From Skermanella aerolata KACC 11604 (lineage in GTDB: Bacteria; Pseudomonadota; Alphaproteobacteria; Azospirillales; Azospirillaceae): 64,000 nt of DNA. Positions 36,686-46,618 of this stretch are shown piece after piece. The notes below the pieces were generated by a model that was not told the origin of the DNA, made no database searches, and saw nothing but the letters and a program-made list of their open reading frames with translations. The stretch is from positions 1-64,000 of the forward strand of contig NZ_AVFK01000001.1 of assembly GCF_000936425.1 (NCBI RefSeq), given 5' to 3'. The position numbers and the translations under genes were made by a program. The stretch's first letter is position 1, and each line of letters starts with the position of its first letter.

Positions 36686-39600
36686 ATGCATCTGCTGGCG
36701 GCACAGCCCGGCACCATCTCCGACGGCACCGAAGCGGTCGATCTTGGCCAGACGGCCGGCGATATCGTCGTGCTGTCGGCGGCCGACACCGAGCTGGCTT
36801 GCCTTGCCGCCGCCCATGACCGGCTGGGGGCGGGGTTCCCGAGCCTCCGCCTCGCCAGTCTGCTGCAACTCGGCCATAACCTGTCAATTGACCTCTATGT
36901 CGAAAAGGTCGTGGCGCGGGCGAAGCTGGTGGTCGTGCGGGTGCTGGGGGGCGCCGGCTACTGGCCCTACGGTATCGAACAGGTCGCGGATACCTGCCGC
37001 CGACGGGGCATCCCCCTGGCTGTCCTGCCGGGCGACGATCAGCCGGACCCGGAGTTGTCGCGGTTCTCGACGTTGCCGGGCGATGTCGTTCATCGGATCT
37101 GGCAATACGCCGTTCATGGCGGAGTCGAGAATGCGGGCGGCTTGCTGCGCTATGCGGCTGATCTGATCGGCTACGACGATGCCGACTGGCGCGAGCCGGT
37201 ACCGCTGATGCGGGCCGGAATTTACTGGCCGGGGCGGGATCGACCTGATCTGGACGATTTGAGGCGCGATTGGATAGAGGGGGCGCCCGTCGCCGCGATC
37301 CTGTTCTACCGGGCACTGGAGCAGGCGGCCAACACCGCCGTCATCGATGCGCTGATCGCGGCGCTGGCCGAGGCCGGGGTCAATGCGCTGCCGATCGCGA
37401 CGACCAGCCTGAAGGAGAAGGTGGCGGCTGGGATCGTAGCGGATCTGCTGGATCGTTCCGGTCCCGATGTGATCCTCAACGCGACCTCCTTCGCGATTTC
37501 CCAGCCGGGGGCGGCGCGGTCGTCTACTCCGTTCGACGGTTCGGACTGCCCTGTCTTCCAGGTCGTGTTCTCCGGCGGGTCGGAAGCGGCTTGGCGGGCC
37601 GGAACTTCGGGGCTGTCAGCTCGCGATATCGCCATGAACGTCGCCTTGCCCGAGGTCGACGGGCGGCTGATTACCCGCGCCGTCAGTTTCAAGGCGGAGG
37701 CGCGGCGGCACGAGGCGACGGAAAGCTGGGTGCTGTCGTACCGGCCAGTTCCCGACCGGGTCGCGTTCGTCGCCGCCTTTGCGGCGCGCTGGGCGCGGCT
37801 GCGCCGGACTGCGGCGGGTGAGCGGCGGGTCGCCATCGTCATGGCGAACTACCCGAACCGCGATGGGCGACTTGCCAACGGCGTCGGGCTCGATACGCCG
37901 GCGGGGGTGATGCGGACGCTTCAGGCGCTGTCAGAGGCGGGCTACGGCGTTGCTGATCTGCCGGCCGATTCGGCGGAGTTGATGGCGCGCGTCAGTGTCG
38001 GAGTCACCAACGACCTGAGCGATCTGGACCAGCGTGTCGTTTCCGAAACGCTCGGGTTGGACGCTTACCAAGCCTTCTTCGATGCGCTGCCCGAAGCTGT
38101 GCGCGCGGCGGTGACGGACCGCTGGGGTGAGGCGGCGAACGACCCGTTCGTGCGCGATGGCCGTTTCCTGCTGCCGGTTGTCCGGCTGGGCAATGCCGCC
38201 ATCGCAATCCAGCCGGCCCGTGGGTACCAGATCGATCCGTCCAAGACGTACCATGACCCCGATCTGGTGCCGCCGCACGCCTATCTGGCCTTCTACGCCT
38301 GGGTTCGGCAGGTCTTCGACGCTCATGCCATCGTGCATTTCGGCAAGCACGGCAATCTGGAATGGTTGCCGGGCAAGTCACTCGCGATGTCGGAAACCTG
38401 CTTTCCGGAAGTGGCGCTGGGGCCGCTGCCGCACCTGTATCCCTTCATCGTCAACGATCCCGGCGAGGGAACGCAGGCCAAGCGGCGTGCGGCTGCCGTC
38501 ATCATCGACCACCTGACCCCGCCGCTGACCCGCGCCGAAAGCTACGGTCCGCTTCGCGAGTTGGAAATGCTGGTGGACGAGTACTACGAGGCGGCGGGCG
38601 TCGATCCGCGCCGTATCGTCGTACTGCGCGACCGCATCCTTGAACTGAGCGCCGCCACCGGCCTGGATGTGGACTGCGGCGTCAGCCGGGACGACGAGCC
38701 GCAGGCGGCCCTTGCCAAGCTCGACAATCATCTATGCGAGTTGAAGGAACTCCAGATCCGCGACGGGCTGCACGTCTTCGGCATGGCGCCGGAGGGCGGC
38801 TTGCTGAACGACCTGCTGGTGGCGCTGACCCGGCTGCCGCGCGGCAAGGGCGATGGCCGCGACGCCTCGCTGATCCGGGCGCTGGCGCGGGATTTGGGGC
38901 TGGAGTTCGACCCGCTGGACTGCGTCATGGGCGATCCCTGGACGGGCGTGCTGCCGGCGGCGCTGGATACCGGCGGCGTCTGGCGCAGCATCGGCGATAC
39001 AGTGGAGCGGCTTGAGGAACTGGCGCGCAAGCTGGTCGCGGGAGAGGCCGTTCCGGACCCGGATTGGTCTGCGTCTGGCGCTGTCCTCGATTATATCTCC
39101 GGCCATCTGCGGCCCGTGGTTTCCTCCTGCGGCGAGGCAGAGTTGACGGGGCTGTTGCGCGGGTTGGGCGGGCGCTTCGTCGAGCCCGGTCCGTCCGGTG
39201 CTCCGACGCGCGGCCGGCCGGAAGTCCTCCCGACCGGGAGGAACTTCTACTCGGTCGATACCCGCGCGGTCCCGACGCCTGCCGCGTGGCATCTGGGCTG
39301 GAAATCCGCCTCGCGCGTGGTCGAGCGCTACCTTCAGGAAAACGGCGACTGGCCCCGCACCATGGCGCTGTCTGCCTGGGGCACCGCCAACATGCGGACG
39401 GGCGGCGACGATATCGCCCAGGCGCTCGCGCTGATGGGCGCACGGCCGACCTGGGACACCGGGACGGGGCGCGTTACGGGGTTCGAGATCATGCCTGCTG
39501 GCGTCCTCGACCGGCCGCGCGTCGATGTGACCCTGCGGGTTTCCGGCTTCTTCCGCGATGCTTTCCCGGCGCAGATGGATCTGGTTGACAGCGCCGCCCG

Positions 39601-40426
39601 CGCAATCGCCGACCTGGACGAACCCGACGACGTCAACCCGCTGGCGGCCCGTGTCCGGCAGGATGCGGCTGATCTGGCCGCCTCCGGCATCGATCCGATT
39701 GTTGCCCGGAAGCGGGCAGGGCATCGGGTATTCGGCTCCAAGCCTGGGGCCTATGGGGCAGGCTTGCAGGCGCTGATCGACGAACGCGGCTGGGAGACGG
39801 AGAGCGATCTGGCGGAAGCCTATCTCGCCTGGGGCGGCTACGCTTATGGCAGCGGGGTGGAGGGCGCTCCCGAGCGCGGCTTGTTCGAGGCCCGGCTGGG
39901 ATCGGTCCAGGCCGTCCTGCACAACCAGGACAACCGGGAGCACGACCTGCTCGACAGTGACGATTACTATCAGTTCGAAGGCGGGCTTGCGGTCGCCGTG
40001 CGGACCCTGTCGGGACAGGCGCCTGTCGTCTACCACAACGACCATTCGCGTCCCGAGAACCCGCGTGTCCGCACCCTGGACGAGGAAATCGCCCGTGTCG
40101 TCCGTGCCCGCGTCGTCAATCCCAAGTGGATCGCCGGCGTGATGCGCCACGGCTACAAGGGAGCCTTCGAACTGGCGGCGACGGTGGACTACATGTTCGC
40201 CTTCGCTGCAACCGCGCGCTGTGTACGCGATCATCACTTCGATGCCGTGTTCGACGCGTACGTCGCCGACGACACGGTCCGGGACTTCATGGAAGAGGCA
40301 AATCCCGCAGCTCTCCGCGAAATGGCGGGAAAATTGGCCGAAGCCCTGTCACGAGGACTCTGGCGGCCCAAATCCAATGCCGCACACCATACGTTGAACA
40401 AACTGGCTCAGGGTGAAACGCCGTGA
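36686..40426 (+). CDS. cobN: Cobaltochelatase large subunit CobN
   Basis: CobN inserts Co(II) into hydrogenobyrinic acid a,c-diamide together with the AAA+ subunits CobS and CobT in the late-cobalt pathway. The 1246-residue protein has the normal length and the CobN/magnesium-chelatase H signature regions (HFGKHGNLEWLPGK; YVADDTVRDFMEEANP; the MRTGGDDIAQAL stretch). It begins 6 nt after cobW. Neither CobS nor CobT is in the window, and an early chelatase CbiX is present, so its role here is unclear. The cobO start overlaps its stop. Confidence 0.96.
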   Translation: MHLLAAQPGTISDGTEAVDLGQTAGDIVVLSAADTELACLAAAHDRLGAGFPSLRLASLLQLGHNLSIDLYVEKVVARAKLVVVRVLGGAGYWPYGIEQVADTCRRRGIPLAVLPGDDQPDPELSRFSTLPGDVVHRIWQYAVHGGVENAGGLLRYAADLIGYDDADWREPVPLMRAGIYWPGRDRPDLDDLRRDWIEGAPVAAILFYRALEQAANTAVIDALIAALAEAGVNALPIATTSLKEKVAAGIVADLLDRSGPDVILNATSFAISQPGAARSSTPFDGSDCPVFQVVFSGGSEAAWRAGTSGLSARDIAMNVALPEVDGRLITRAVSFKAEARRHEATESWVLSYRPVPDRVAFVAAFAARWARLRRTAAGERRVAIVMANYPNRDGRLANGVGLDTPAGVMRTLQALSEAGYGVADLPADSAELMARVSVGVTNDLSDLDQRVVSETLGLDAYQAFFDALPEAVRAAVTDRWGEAANDPFVRDGRFLLPVVRLGNAAIAIQPARGYQIDPSKTYHDPDLVPPHAYLAFYAWVRQVFDAHAIVHFGKHGNLEWLPGKSLAMSETCFPEVALGPLPHLYPFIVNDPGEGTQAKRRAAAVIIDHLTPPLTRAESYGPLRELEMLVDEYYEAAGVDPRRIVVLRDRILELSAATGLDVDCGVSRDDEPQAALAKLDNHLCELKELQIRDGLHVFGMAPEGGLLNDLLVALTRLPRGKGDGRDASLIRALARDLGLEFDPLDCVMGDPWTGVLPAALDTGGVWRSIGDTVERLEELARKLVAGEAVPDPDWSASGAVLDYISGHLRPVVSSCGEAELTGLLRGLGGRFVEPGPSGAPTRGRPEVLPTGRNFYSVDTRAVPTPAAWHLGWKSASRVVERYLQENGDWPRTMALSAWGTANMRTGGDDIAQALALMGARPTWDTGTGRVTGFEIMPAGVLDRPRVDVTLRVSGFFRDAFPAQMDLVDSAARAIADLDEPDDVNPLAARVRQDAADLAASGIDPIVARKRAGHRVFGSKPGAYGAGLQALIDERGWETESDLAEAYLAWGGYAYGSGVEGAPERGLFEARLGSVQAVLHNQDNREHDLLDSDDYYQFEGGLAVAVRTLSGQAPVVYHNDHSRPENPRVRTLDEEIARVVRARVVNPKWIAGVMRHGYKGAFELAATVDYMFAFAATARCVRDHHFDAVFDAYVADDTVRDFMEEANPAALREMAGKLAEALSRGLWRPKSNAAHHTLNKLAQGETP

Positions 40427-41046
40427 AAACCGAAGGCATGACAGAAGACGAGATCAATGTCCGTCACGCTGAGAAGATGGCAAAGAAGAAGGCTGCTCGC
40501 GACCGTATGATCGCTACGAAGACTCTGGAGAAGGGGCTTCTGATCGTCCATACCGGCAAAGGCAAAGGCAAGTCCACGGCGGCGCTCGGCATGGTGATGC
40601 GGGCGATAGGCCATGGCTTCAAGATCGGCATCGTCCAGTTCGTCAAGGGCAAGTGGGAGACCGGCGAGCGGGTCGTGTTGGAACGCTTCGCCGATCAGGT
40701 GACGATCAACACGATGGGCGAAGGCTTCACCTGGGAAACCCAAAGCCGCGAACGCGACATCGCCGCCGCCCGCGCCGCCTGGACCCAGGCGGTCAGCCTG
40801 ATCCGGAACCCCGAGATCAAGATGGTCCTGCTGGACGAGTTGAACATCGTCCTGCGCTACGACTACCTGCCGCTTGAAGAAGTGCTGGAGGTCCTGCGCG
40901 ACAAGCCGGAGGACAAGCACGTCATCGTGACCGGCCGCAACGCCAAGGACGAGTTGCTGGAAATCGCCGATCTGGTCACGGAAATGACCATGGTGAAGCA
41001 TCCTTTCCGGGATGGCGTCAAGGCGCAGGCCGGGGTGGAATTTTGA
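40423..41046 (+). CDS. cobO: Cob(I)yrinic acid a,c-diamide adenosyltransferase
   Basis: CobO (BtuR/CobA type) transfers the adenosyl group of ATP to the Co(I) corrinoid. The 207-residue protein has the P-loop TGKGKGKST and LLDELN. Its N-terminal 35 residues are charged ([13 protein letters not shown]), a common feature of the proteobacterial form. The GTG start overlaps the cobN stop (GTGA). The next gene overlaps its own stop. Confidence 0.95.
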   Translation: MKTEGMTEDEINVRHAEKMAKKKAARDRMIATKTLEKGLLIVHTGKGKGKSTAALGMVMRAIGHGFKIGIVQFVKGKWETGERVVLERFADQVTINTMGEGFTWETQSRERDIAAARAAWTQAVSLIRNPEIKMVLLDELNIVLRYDYLPLEEVLEVLRDKPEDKHVIVTGRNAKDELLEIADLVTEMTMVKHPFRDGVKAQAGVEF

Positions 41047-42512
41047 CCAAGCCGCCCGGCATGGCGAAGGCCGTCATGTTCATGGGTACCGGCTCCGATG
41101 TCGGCAAGTCCATGGTCGTGGCCGGCCTTTGCCGGGCCTTCACCAACCGGGGCCTCCGCGTCCGCCCTTTCAAGCCGCAAAATATGTCGAACAACGCGGC
41201 GGTGACGGCGGACGGCGGCGAGATCGGCCGCGCCCAGGCTTTGCAGGCGCGGGCCTGCAAGGTCGCTCCGACCATCGACATGAACCCGGTTTTGCTGAAG
41301 CCGCAGACCGATATCGGCGCGCAGGTCGTCGTTCAGGGCCGCGTCGTCGGGGCGATGAAGGCGCGCGAGTACCAGACCCGCAAGGGCGAGCTGATGCCGG
41401 CGGTGCTGGAGAGCTTCCACCGGCTCGGTCGGGAGGCAGACCTCGTGCTGGTGGAAGGGGCCGGAAGCGCCTCGGAAGTCAACCTGCGGGCGGGCGATAT
41501 CGCCAATATGGGCTTCGCGGAGGCGGCTGACCTGCCGGTCGTGCTGATCGGCGATATCGAGCGCGGCGGGGTGATCGCCAGCATCGTCGGCACCTGCGCC
41601 GTGCTGCCGGATGCCGAGCGGGCGCGGCTGAAGGCTTTCCTGATCAACAAGTTCCGGGGTGATACCAGCCTGTTCGACGATGGGCTCAGGATCATCGCGG
41701 AGCACACCGGCCTGCCGTCGCTGGGCGTCGTTCCATATTTCACCGACGCCGGGAAGCTGCCGCCGGAGGATGCGCTGGCGCTGGGTTCCCGGTCCAGTGC
41801 GGGGGGGAGGGCGATCCGCATCGCCGTGCCGATACTGTCGCGCATCGCCAACTTCGACGACTTCGACCCCTTGCGCGAAGAACCTGACGTGACGCTGACC
41901 ATGGTTCCGCCGGGAGAGGCGCTGCCGGGTGACGCCGATCTGGTCATCCTGCCCGGCACCAAGGCGACGATCCCGGACCTCGCATTCCTGCGGCAACAGG
42001 GCTGGGACGTGGACATCGCGGCGCATCTCCGGCGCGGCGGCCATGTGCTGGGCATCTGCGGCGGCTTCCAGATGCTGGGGACACGGCTGGACGATCCGGC
42101 GGGGACGGAGGGAGCGCCGGGCGCCGTGAGCGGCCTGGGTCTTCTCGACATCGAAACAGTGCTGGACGGGCCTAAGACGCTGGTCGAAGTGACCGGGCTG
42201 CATCCTGCGAGCGGTGCCGGAGTTCGCGGCTACGAGATGCATATCGGTCAAACCTCGGGCGCCGCGCTGACGCGGCCCCTGCTGGAGCTTGAAGGCCGTG
42301 CAGAGGGATCAGTGTCAGCGGATGGCCGCGTGAGCGGTTGTTACGTCCACGGAATGTTTTCGTCCGACGCCTTCCGCCACGCCTTCCTGTCAGCGATCAA
42401 GCACCGAGCCGACAGCGGGATCGCTTACGAGGATGGGGTGGAAAGCGCGCTGGATGCGCTGGCCGATCATCTGGAAGCCTGCCTGGACCTGGACGCCCTG
42501 CTGGCGCTGTAG
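41043..42512 (+). CDS. cobQ: Cobyric acid synthase
   Basis: CobQ (CbiP) amidates four side chains of adenosylcobyrinic acid a,c-diamide using glutamine. The 489-residue protein has an N-terminal ATP-binding domain (GTGSDVGKS) and a C-terminal type I glutaminase-like domain with the nucleophile cysteine in [10 protein letters not shown]. The TTG at 41043 overlaps the cobO stop (TTGA) and fits the coupled style of the operon; the ATG at 41061 is the alternative and has no clear ribosome site. Last gene of the rightward operon. Confidence 0.95.
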   Translation: MTKPPGMAKAVMFMGTGSDVGKSMVVAGLCRAFTNRGLRVRPFKPQNMSNNAAVTADGGEIGRAQALQARACKVAPTIDMNPVLLKPQTDIGAQVVVQGRVVGAMKAREYQTRKGELMPAVLESFHRLGREADLVLVEGAGSASEVNLRAGDIANMGFAEAADLPVVLIGDIERGGVIASIVGTCAVLPDAERARLKAFLINKFRGDTSLFDDGLRIIAEHTGLPSLGVVPYFTDAGKLPPEDALALGSRSSAGGRAIRIAVPILSRIANFDDFDPLREEPDVTLTMVPPGEALPGDADLVILPGTKATIPDLAFLRQQGWDVDIAAHLRRGGHVLGICGGFQMLGTRLDDPAGTEGAPGAVSGLGLLDIETVLDGPKTLVEVTGLHPASGAGVRGYEMHIGQTSGAALTRPLLELEGRAEGSVSADGRVSGCYVHGMFSSDAFRHAFLSAIKHRADSGIAYEDGVESALDALADHLEACLDLDALLAL

Positions 42513-42583
42513 GGATTAAGAGGTGTAATGCCTATTGCCGCCAATACCAAAAACATTAAACGTTGATTGGCCTGGAGCGTTAA

Positions 42584-42693
42584 ATGTCGGGCTGAAGAGG
42601 CCCGACCTACGCGAGCGTGCTTTGGCTCCTGACATCTCCTACGCCTCATCGGGCCAGTGGTTTTTTGTAGGTCGGGCCTCTTCAGCCCGACAT
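42584..42693. repeat. Perfect 27-base inverted repeat, copies B of the dispersed palindrome
   Basis: 42584-42610 and 42667-42693 are exact reverse complements, 56 bases apart. Each arm holds the palindromic core GTCGGGC/GCCCGAC and a CTGAAGAGG-type centre. A third copy lies at 21286-21312. The pair looks like a BIME or a small REP-flanked element. It lies between cobQ and the antitoxin gene. Confidence 0.85.
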
Positions 42694-42730
42694 CTTTGCT
42701 TTCAATGCATGCGTAATCGGAAGGTAATCT

Positions 42731-42970
42731 ATGCCATCCATCACAGTCAGAAACGTACCAGACGAGGTGCTTCGTGCCTTGCGGCTAAGTGCGGCCATGC
42801 ATGGACGCAGTGTCGAGGCCGAAATTCGATTCATCCTGGAAACCGCTGTGCAACCTGATGGGCGCGTCAAGCTGGGATCCTTGCTGACCGAAGTCGGCCG
42901 TGAGGCCCAAGGCGTCGATCTTCACATTGAGCGCGACACGACGCCCGGCGAACCAATGAGCTTTGAATGA
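42731..42970 (+). CDS. FitA/CopG-like ribbon-helix-helix antitoxin
   Basis: The 79-residue protein is a DNA-binding antitoxin of the FitA type. Residues 1-40 fit the ribbon-helix-helix fold (SITVRNVPDEVLRALRLSA; GRSVEAEIRFIL), and the C-terminal tail would normally wrap a PIN-domain toxin. The ATG at 42731 follows GGAAGG. Its TGA overlaps the ATG of a toxin frame that breaks after 10 codons (next entry). It may still repress its own promoter or act against a related toxin. Confidence 0.85.
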   Translation: MPSITVRNVPDEVLRALRLSAAMHGRSVEAEIRFILETAVQPDGRVKLGSLLTEVGREAQGVDLHIERDTTPGEPMSFE

Positions 42971-43060
42971 TCCTGCTGGATGCGAACATAGCTTCGTAGG
43001 AGCTGATCCCGGATCAGAAGAAACCTTTCATTTCTGAAATTTTCTTAATGCTGGAACAGC
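42967..43060 (+). pseudogene. Remnant of a FitB/VapC-type PIN toxin
   Basis: The frame overlapping the antitoxin stop reads MILLDANIAS, the normal start of a FitB/VapC PIN ribonuclease (MILLDTNVISEL), then hits TAG at 42997-42999. It resumes with ELIPDQ before similarity disappears. The rest of the roughly 130-residue toxin, including later acidic residues, is missing. The toxin is therefore inactive and probably truncated by deletion. Confidence 0.7.
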
Positions 43061-43142
43061 CGTACCGGGCATTTGGTTACTGGCCTGCTTCCGACACGGC
43101 GCCGTGGCGAGGGGCGGATTTCCTCTCCATGGATGGTGATCG

Positions 43143-44381
43143 ATGCAGGCACAAGGGTATGGGCGCAGCCTTGACGGGCTGAACTTTTTTCTGGCCGATG
43201 TCCGGGATGGACTTGGCCCTTATCTAGCGATCTACCTGCTTACCGTGCAGCATTGGGACGAGGCCAGCATCGGCGTCGTCATGTCGGTTGCGGGCATCGC
43301 CGGCATCGTGGCGCAGATGCCGGCCGGCGCATTGGTCGATGCCACGCGATTCAAGCGCGGTGTCATCGTCGTTGCGGCGCTGGTCGTGACGCTCGGGTCG
43401 CTGACGCTGCCTTTCCTGTCCAGCTTTACGCTGGTAGCCCTGATGCAGTCGCTGACCGGCGCTGCCGGTGCGGTCTTCCAGCCTGCGGTCGCCGCCGTGA
43501 CGCTGGGTGTCGTCGGGCCGAAGGTGCTGGCGCGGCGGATCGGGCGCAACGAGTCCTTCAACCATGCCGGCAACGCGACGGCGGCGGCGCTGGCCGGCGG
43601 AGCGGCCTATATGTTCGGGCCAATCGCCGTGTTCTGGCTGATGACCGCCATGGCGGTCGCCAGCGTGATCGCGATCCTGACTATCCCGGACCGCGCTATC
43701 GACCACGATCTGGCGCGCGGGCTTGTCCATGGTGCCGACAACGGCGCCGATCAGCCATCGGGATTGAAGGCGATCCTGGCTTGCCGGCCGCTCGTGATCT
43801 TCGGAGTTTGCGTCACTTTGTTTCACTTCGCCAACGCCGCGATGCTGCCGCTGGTCGGGCAGAAGCTGGCGCTTCAGGACAAGAACTTGGGGACGACCCT
43901 GATGTCCGCCTGCATCGTGGCGGCGCAGGTCGTGATGGTGCCGGTGGCCCTGATCGTCGGCGCCAAGGCGGATAGCTGGGGGCGGAAGCCGTTGTTCCTT
44001 ACCGGGTTCGCGATCCTGCCCATCCGTGGGTTCCTCTATACCCTGTCGGATAACCCGTATTGGCTGGTCGGCGTGCAACTGCTGGATGGCATCGGAGCCG
44101 GCATTTTCGGCGCGCTCTTTCCGCTGGTGGTGGCCGACCTGACTCGTGGCACCGGACGGTTCAACATCAGCCAGGGCGCTGTCGGAACGATGCAGGGTAT
44201 CGGTGCAGCGTTGAGCACGGGCGTTGCCGGCGTGGTCGTTGTCAATGCCGGCTACGACGCGGCTTTTCTGACACTTGCGGCAGCAGCGGGTCTGGGGCTT
44301 ATGCTGTTCCTGTTCGCGATGCCGGAAACGCGTCCGGTCGATCAGCCCAGGACGGCCAAGCCGGCGATGAGCGTCGCCTGA
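43143..44381 (+). CDS. MFS transporter
   Basis: This 412-residue major-facilitator protein has about 12 hydrophobic helices. The usual MFS loop motif near helices 2-3 appears as GALVDATRFKRG and again in the second half as GAKADSWGRKPLF. The N-terminus (LNFFLADVRDGLGPYLAIYLL) is typical of a drug or metabolite efflux subgroup. Substrate unknown. Its 3' end overlaps the convergent cobD gene by 40 bases. It splits the two halves of the cobalamin locus; no link to cobalamin is seen. Confidence 0.85.
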   Translation: MQAQGYGRSLDGLNFFLADVRDGLGPYLAIYLLTVQHWDEASIGVVMSVAGIAGIVAQMPAGALVDATRFKRGVIVVAALVVTLGSLTLPFLSSFTLVALMQSLTGAAGAVFQPAVAAVTLGVVGPKVLARRIGRNESFNHAGNATAAALAGGAAYMFGPIAVFWLMTAMAVASVIAILTIPDRAIDHDLARGLVHGADNGADQPSGLKAILACRPLVIFGVCVTLFHFANAAMLPLVGQKLALQDKNLGTTLMSACIVAAQVVMVPVALIVGAKADSWGRKPLFLTGFAILPIRGFLYTLSDNPYWLVGVQLLDGIGAGIFGALFPLVVADLTRGTGRFNISQGAVGTMQGIGAALSTGVAGVVVVNAGYDAAFLTLAAAAGLGLMLFLFAMPETRPVDQPRTAKPAMSVA

Positions 44382-45316
44382 ATGACGCAGGCGCCGAGCA
44401 GGATGCGCAGTGCTCTGCGGATGTCTTCGGATGTCGCTTCGCGCCTGCCGCCTTCGCCCATCCAGGCATCTTCCACCACCACGTCGCCGTAGCGGCGCGG
44501 GCCGGCAAGGGCGAGGCCGAGCGCTCCGGCCATGGCGGCTTCCTGCCAGCCGGCGTTGGGCGAGCGGTGCTTGCCCGCGTCGCGCAGCATGATCTTCCAG
44601 GCGGCATGCGCCCGGCGCAGGCGCTTTCCCTTCAGGAAAGCCGCCGTGCCCAGGATGATGAATAGGCCTGCCGAACGGGCGGGGAGAAGGTTGACCAGAT
44701 CGTCCAGGCGGGCCGCCGCCCAACCGAACGCCTCAAAGCGGGGGGTCCGGTGGCCGATCATGCTGTCCGCCGTGTTGATCGCCTTGTAGGCGACGAGGCC
44801 GGGGAAGCCCAGGACGGCGAACCAGAATACCGGCGCCACGATGCCGTCGGAGAAGTTCTCGGCGCAGGATTCTATGGCGGCTCGGCAGACGCCGTGTTCG
44901 TCCAGGCTTTCCGGGTTGCGGCCGACGATCATGGAGACGGCCCGGCGGCCTCCGGCGAGGCCTTCGGTTTCGAGGGCGGAGGCCACGGCGGCGACGTGGG
45001 TGTAGAGGCTCTGCTGGGCGATCAGGGTACTGGCCAGGACAGCTTCGGCGATCCAGCCCCAGGAGGTGGCGGAAAGGCTCCAGCTCAGGAGCCATGCCGG
45101 GCCAGCGGTGAGCATGACCAGCAGGACCACGGCGGCGATGCCGCTGAGACGGCGGGCGAAGCGGGTTGCGGTTTCACGGTTCAGCGTGCGGTCGAGCAGG
45201 CCGACCAGCCGGCCGAAGAACACGACAGGGTGCGGCACGCGGGCGTAGATCCAGCCCGGTTCGCCGAAGGCGGCATCGAGCGCCAGCGCCAGCAGGACGG
45301 TCGTGTCGAGGTTCAT
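44342..45316 (-). CDS. cobD: Adenosylcobinamide-phosphate synthase
   Basis: CobD (CbiB) attaches (R)-1-amino-2-propanol phosphate to adenosylcobyric acid in the membrane. The 324-residue protein has about five hydrophobic helices and the family block ESCAENFSDGIVAPVFW plus AYKAINTADSMIGH. Its ATG overlaps the cobB stop (ATGA), so it is the third gene of cobA-cobB-cobD. The 3' end overlaps the MFS gene on the other strand. Confidence 0.95.
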   Translation of the reverse strand: MNLDTTVLLALALDAAFGEPGWIYARVPHPVVFFGRLVGLLDRTLNRETATRFARRLSGIAAVVLLVMLTAGPAWLLSWSLSATSWGWIAEAVLASTLIAQQSLYTHVAAVASALETEGLAGGRRAVSMIVGRNPESLDEHGVCRAAIESCAENFSDGIVAPVFWFAVLGFPGLVAYKAINTADSMIGHRTPRFEAFGWAAARLDDLVNLLPARSAGLFIILGTAAFLKGKRLRRAHAAWKIMLRDAGKHRSPNAGWQEAAMAGALGLALAGPRRYGDVVVEDAWMGEGGRREATSEDIRRALRILLGACVIQATLIAGLAVLG

Positions 45317-46614
45317 TCCGCCCGGTCCACGATATGGAGGAACGACCCCATGACGCTGCCGCTCACGGTACCCAACACACCCAGGTCGGTCCCTCGGGCA
45401 TCGCGGGCATGGAAGAGCGGCTGTGCGGTGTCTTCGGCTGCGATGCTGGAGTAGTGGAATTCATGCCCGCGCAGGGGCGTGCCGGCTGGGCCGAACGGCG
45501 TGGCGGTCGCCGTGGTCGCGCGCCGGTAACCCAGATGCAGCCGGCGCTTGGCGAACGAGGTGTCGAGCGGCAGCAGGCCGGCCATGGGATGCGTTACGCC
45601 GTCGGCGTCCTCCAGGGTGCGGCCGAGTACCATGTAGCCGCCGCATTCCCCATAGATGGGGATTTGCCGGGAAGCGGCGGCGCGCAGGCCGTCGAGAAAC
45701 CGGGCGGCAGAGGCCAAGCGGCCCGCATGCAGTTCAGGATAGCCGCCGGGGAGATATATCGAGTCGGCGTGAGATGATGGCGGTTCGTCGGCGAGGGGGG
45801 AGAACGGCAGCAGTTCGGCGCCCTGGTTCCGCCAGCCGTCCAGCAGATGCCGATAGGCGAAGACGAAGGCGGCGTCCCGCGCGACGGCGATCCGCTGACC
45901 GAGCGGCGGGAGACAGTCGAGCTTCGCCGAGGACGGGAATCGCGCGGGGCGGGCGAGACTGTGGAGAGCGGCGGTATCGATGTGGCGGGCGACGGCAACG
46001 GCCGCCTTGTCGAGGAAGTCTTCAAGCGCATCGTGCTCGCCGGCTGGGACCAGACCCAGATGGCGGTCGGGCAGGGCAAGGGCTTCCAGGCGCGGCAGGG
46101 CGCCCAGCACGGGGATGCCGAGGGGAGCCAGTGCCGTCCGGATCATGGCTTCGTGGTTCGGGCTGCCGACCCGGTTCAGGATCACGCCGGAGACTTTGAT
46201 GTCGCTCCGGAAGCTGGCGAAGCCGTGGACCAAGGCGGCGGCGGACTGCGCCTGCGACTTCACGTCCAGCACCAGGACCACCGGCCAGCCGGTCAGTGCG
46301 GCCAGATCCGCCGTCGATCCGGTGCCGTCGGCGGCGCCGTCGAACAGGCCCATGACCCCCTCGACGATTAGCAGGTCAGCGTTCTCATCAGCCAGCCCGG
46401 TCAGGGTTCCCGGCCGCATCGCCCAGGGATCGAGGTTGATGCAGGGGCGGCCGCTGGCCGCGGTGTGGAACATCGGGTCGATGTAGTCGGGGCCGACCTT
46501 GCGCGAGGCGACATTGACTCCCGCCTTCCGGAAATGCCGGAGCAGCGCCAGCACCGTGACGGTCTTGCCGCTGCCCGAAGACGGCGCGGCGAGGATCAGG
46601 CCCGGCGCGGTCAT
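45313..46614 (-). CDS. cobB: Cobyrinate a,c-diamide synthase
   Basis: CobB (CbiA) amidates the a and c acetate side chains of (hydrogeno)cobyrinate using glutamine and ATP. The 433-residue protein has the P-loop APSSGSGKT and the glutaminase nucleophile motif GECGGYMVLG. It lies 4 nt after cobA. With CbiX and CbiD present, its substrate here is more likely a cobalt-containing cobyrinate than hydrogenobyrinate. Confidence 0.95.
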   Translation of the reverse strand: MTAPGLILAAPSSGSGKTVTVLALLRHFRKAGVNVASRKVGPDYIDPMFHTAASGRPCINLDPWAMRPGTLTGLADENADLLIVEGVMGLFDGAADGTGSTADLAALTGWPVVLVLDVKSQAQSAAALVHGFASFRSDIKVSGVILNRVGSPNHEAMIRTALAPLGIPVLGALPRLEALALPDRHLGLVPAGEHDALEDFLDKAAVAVARHIDTAALHSLARPARFPSSAKLDCLPPLGQRIAVARDAAFVFAYRHLLDGWRNQGAELLPFSPLADEPPSSHADSIYLPGGYPELHAGRLASAARFLDGLRAAASRQIPIYGECGGYMVLGRTLEDADGVTHPMAGLLPLDTSFAKRRLHLGYRRATTATATPFGPAGTPLRGHEFHYSSIAAEDTAQPLFHARDARGTDLGVLGTVSGSVMGSFLHIVDRAE

Positions 46615-46618
46615 GGTG

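Noticed and set aside
42584-42693. CRISPR-like repeat pair
   Set aside because: Only two inverted copies, 56-base spacer, no array and no cas genes; fits REP/BIME instead.
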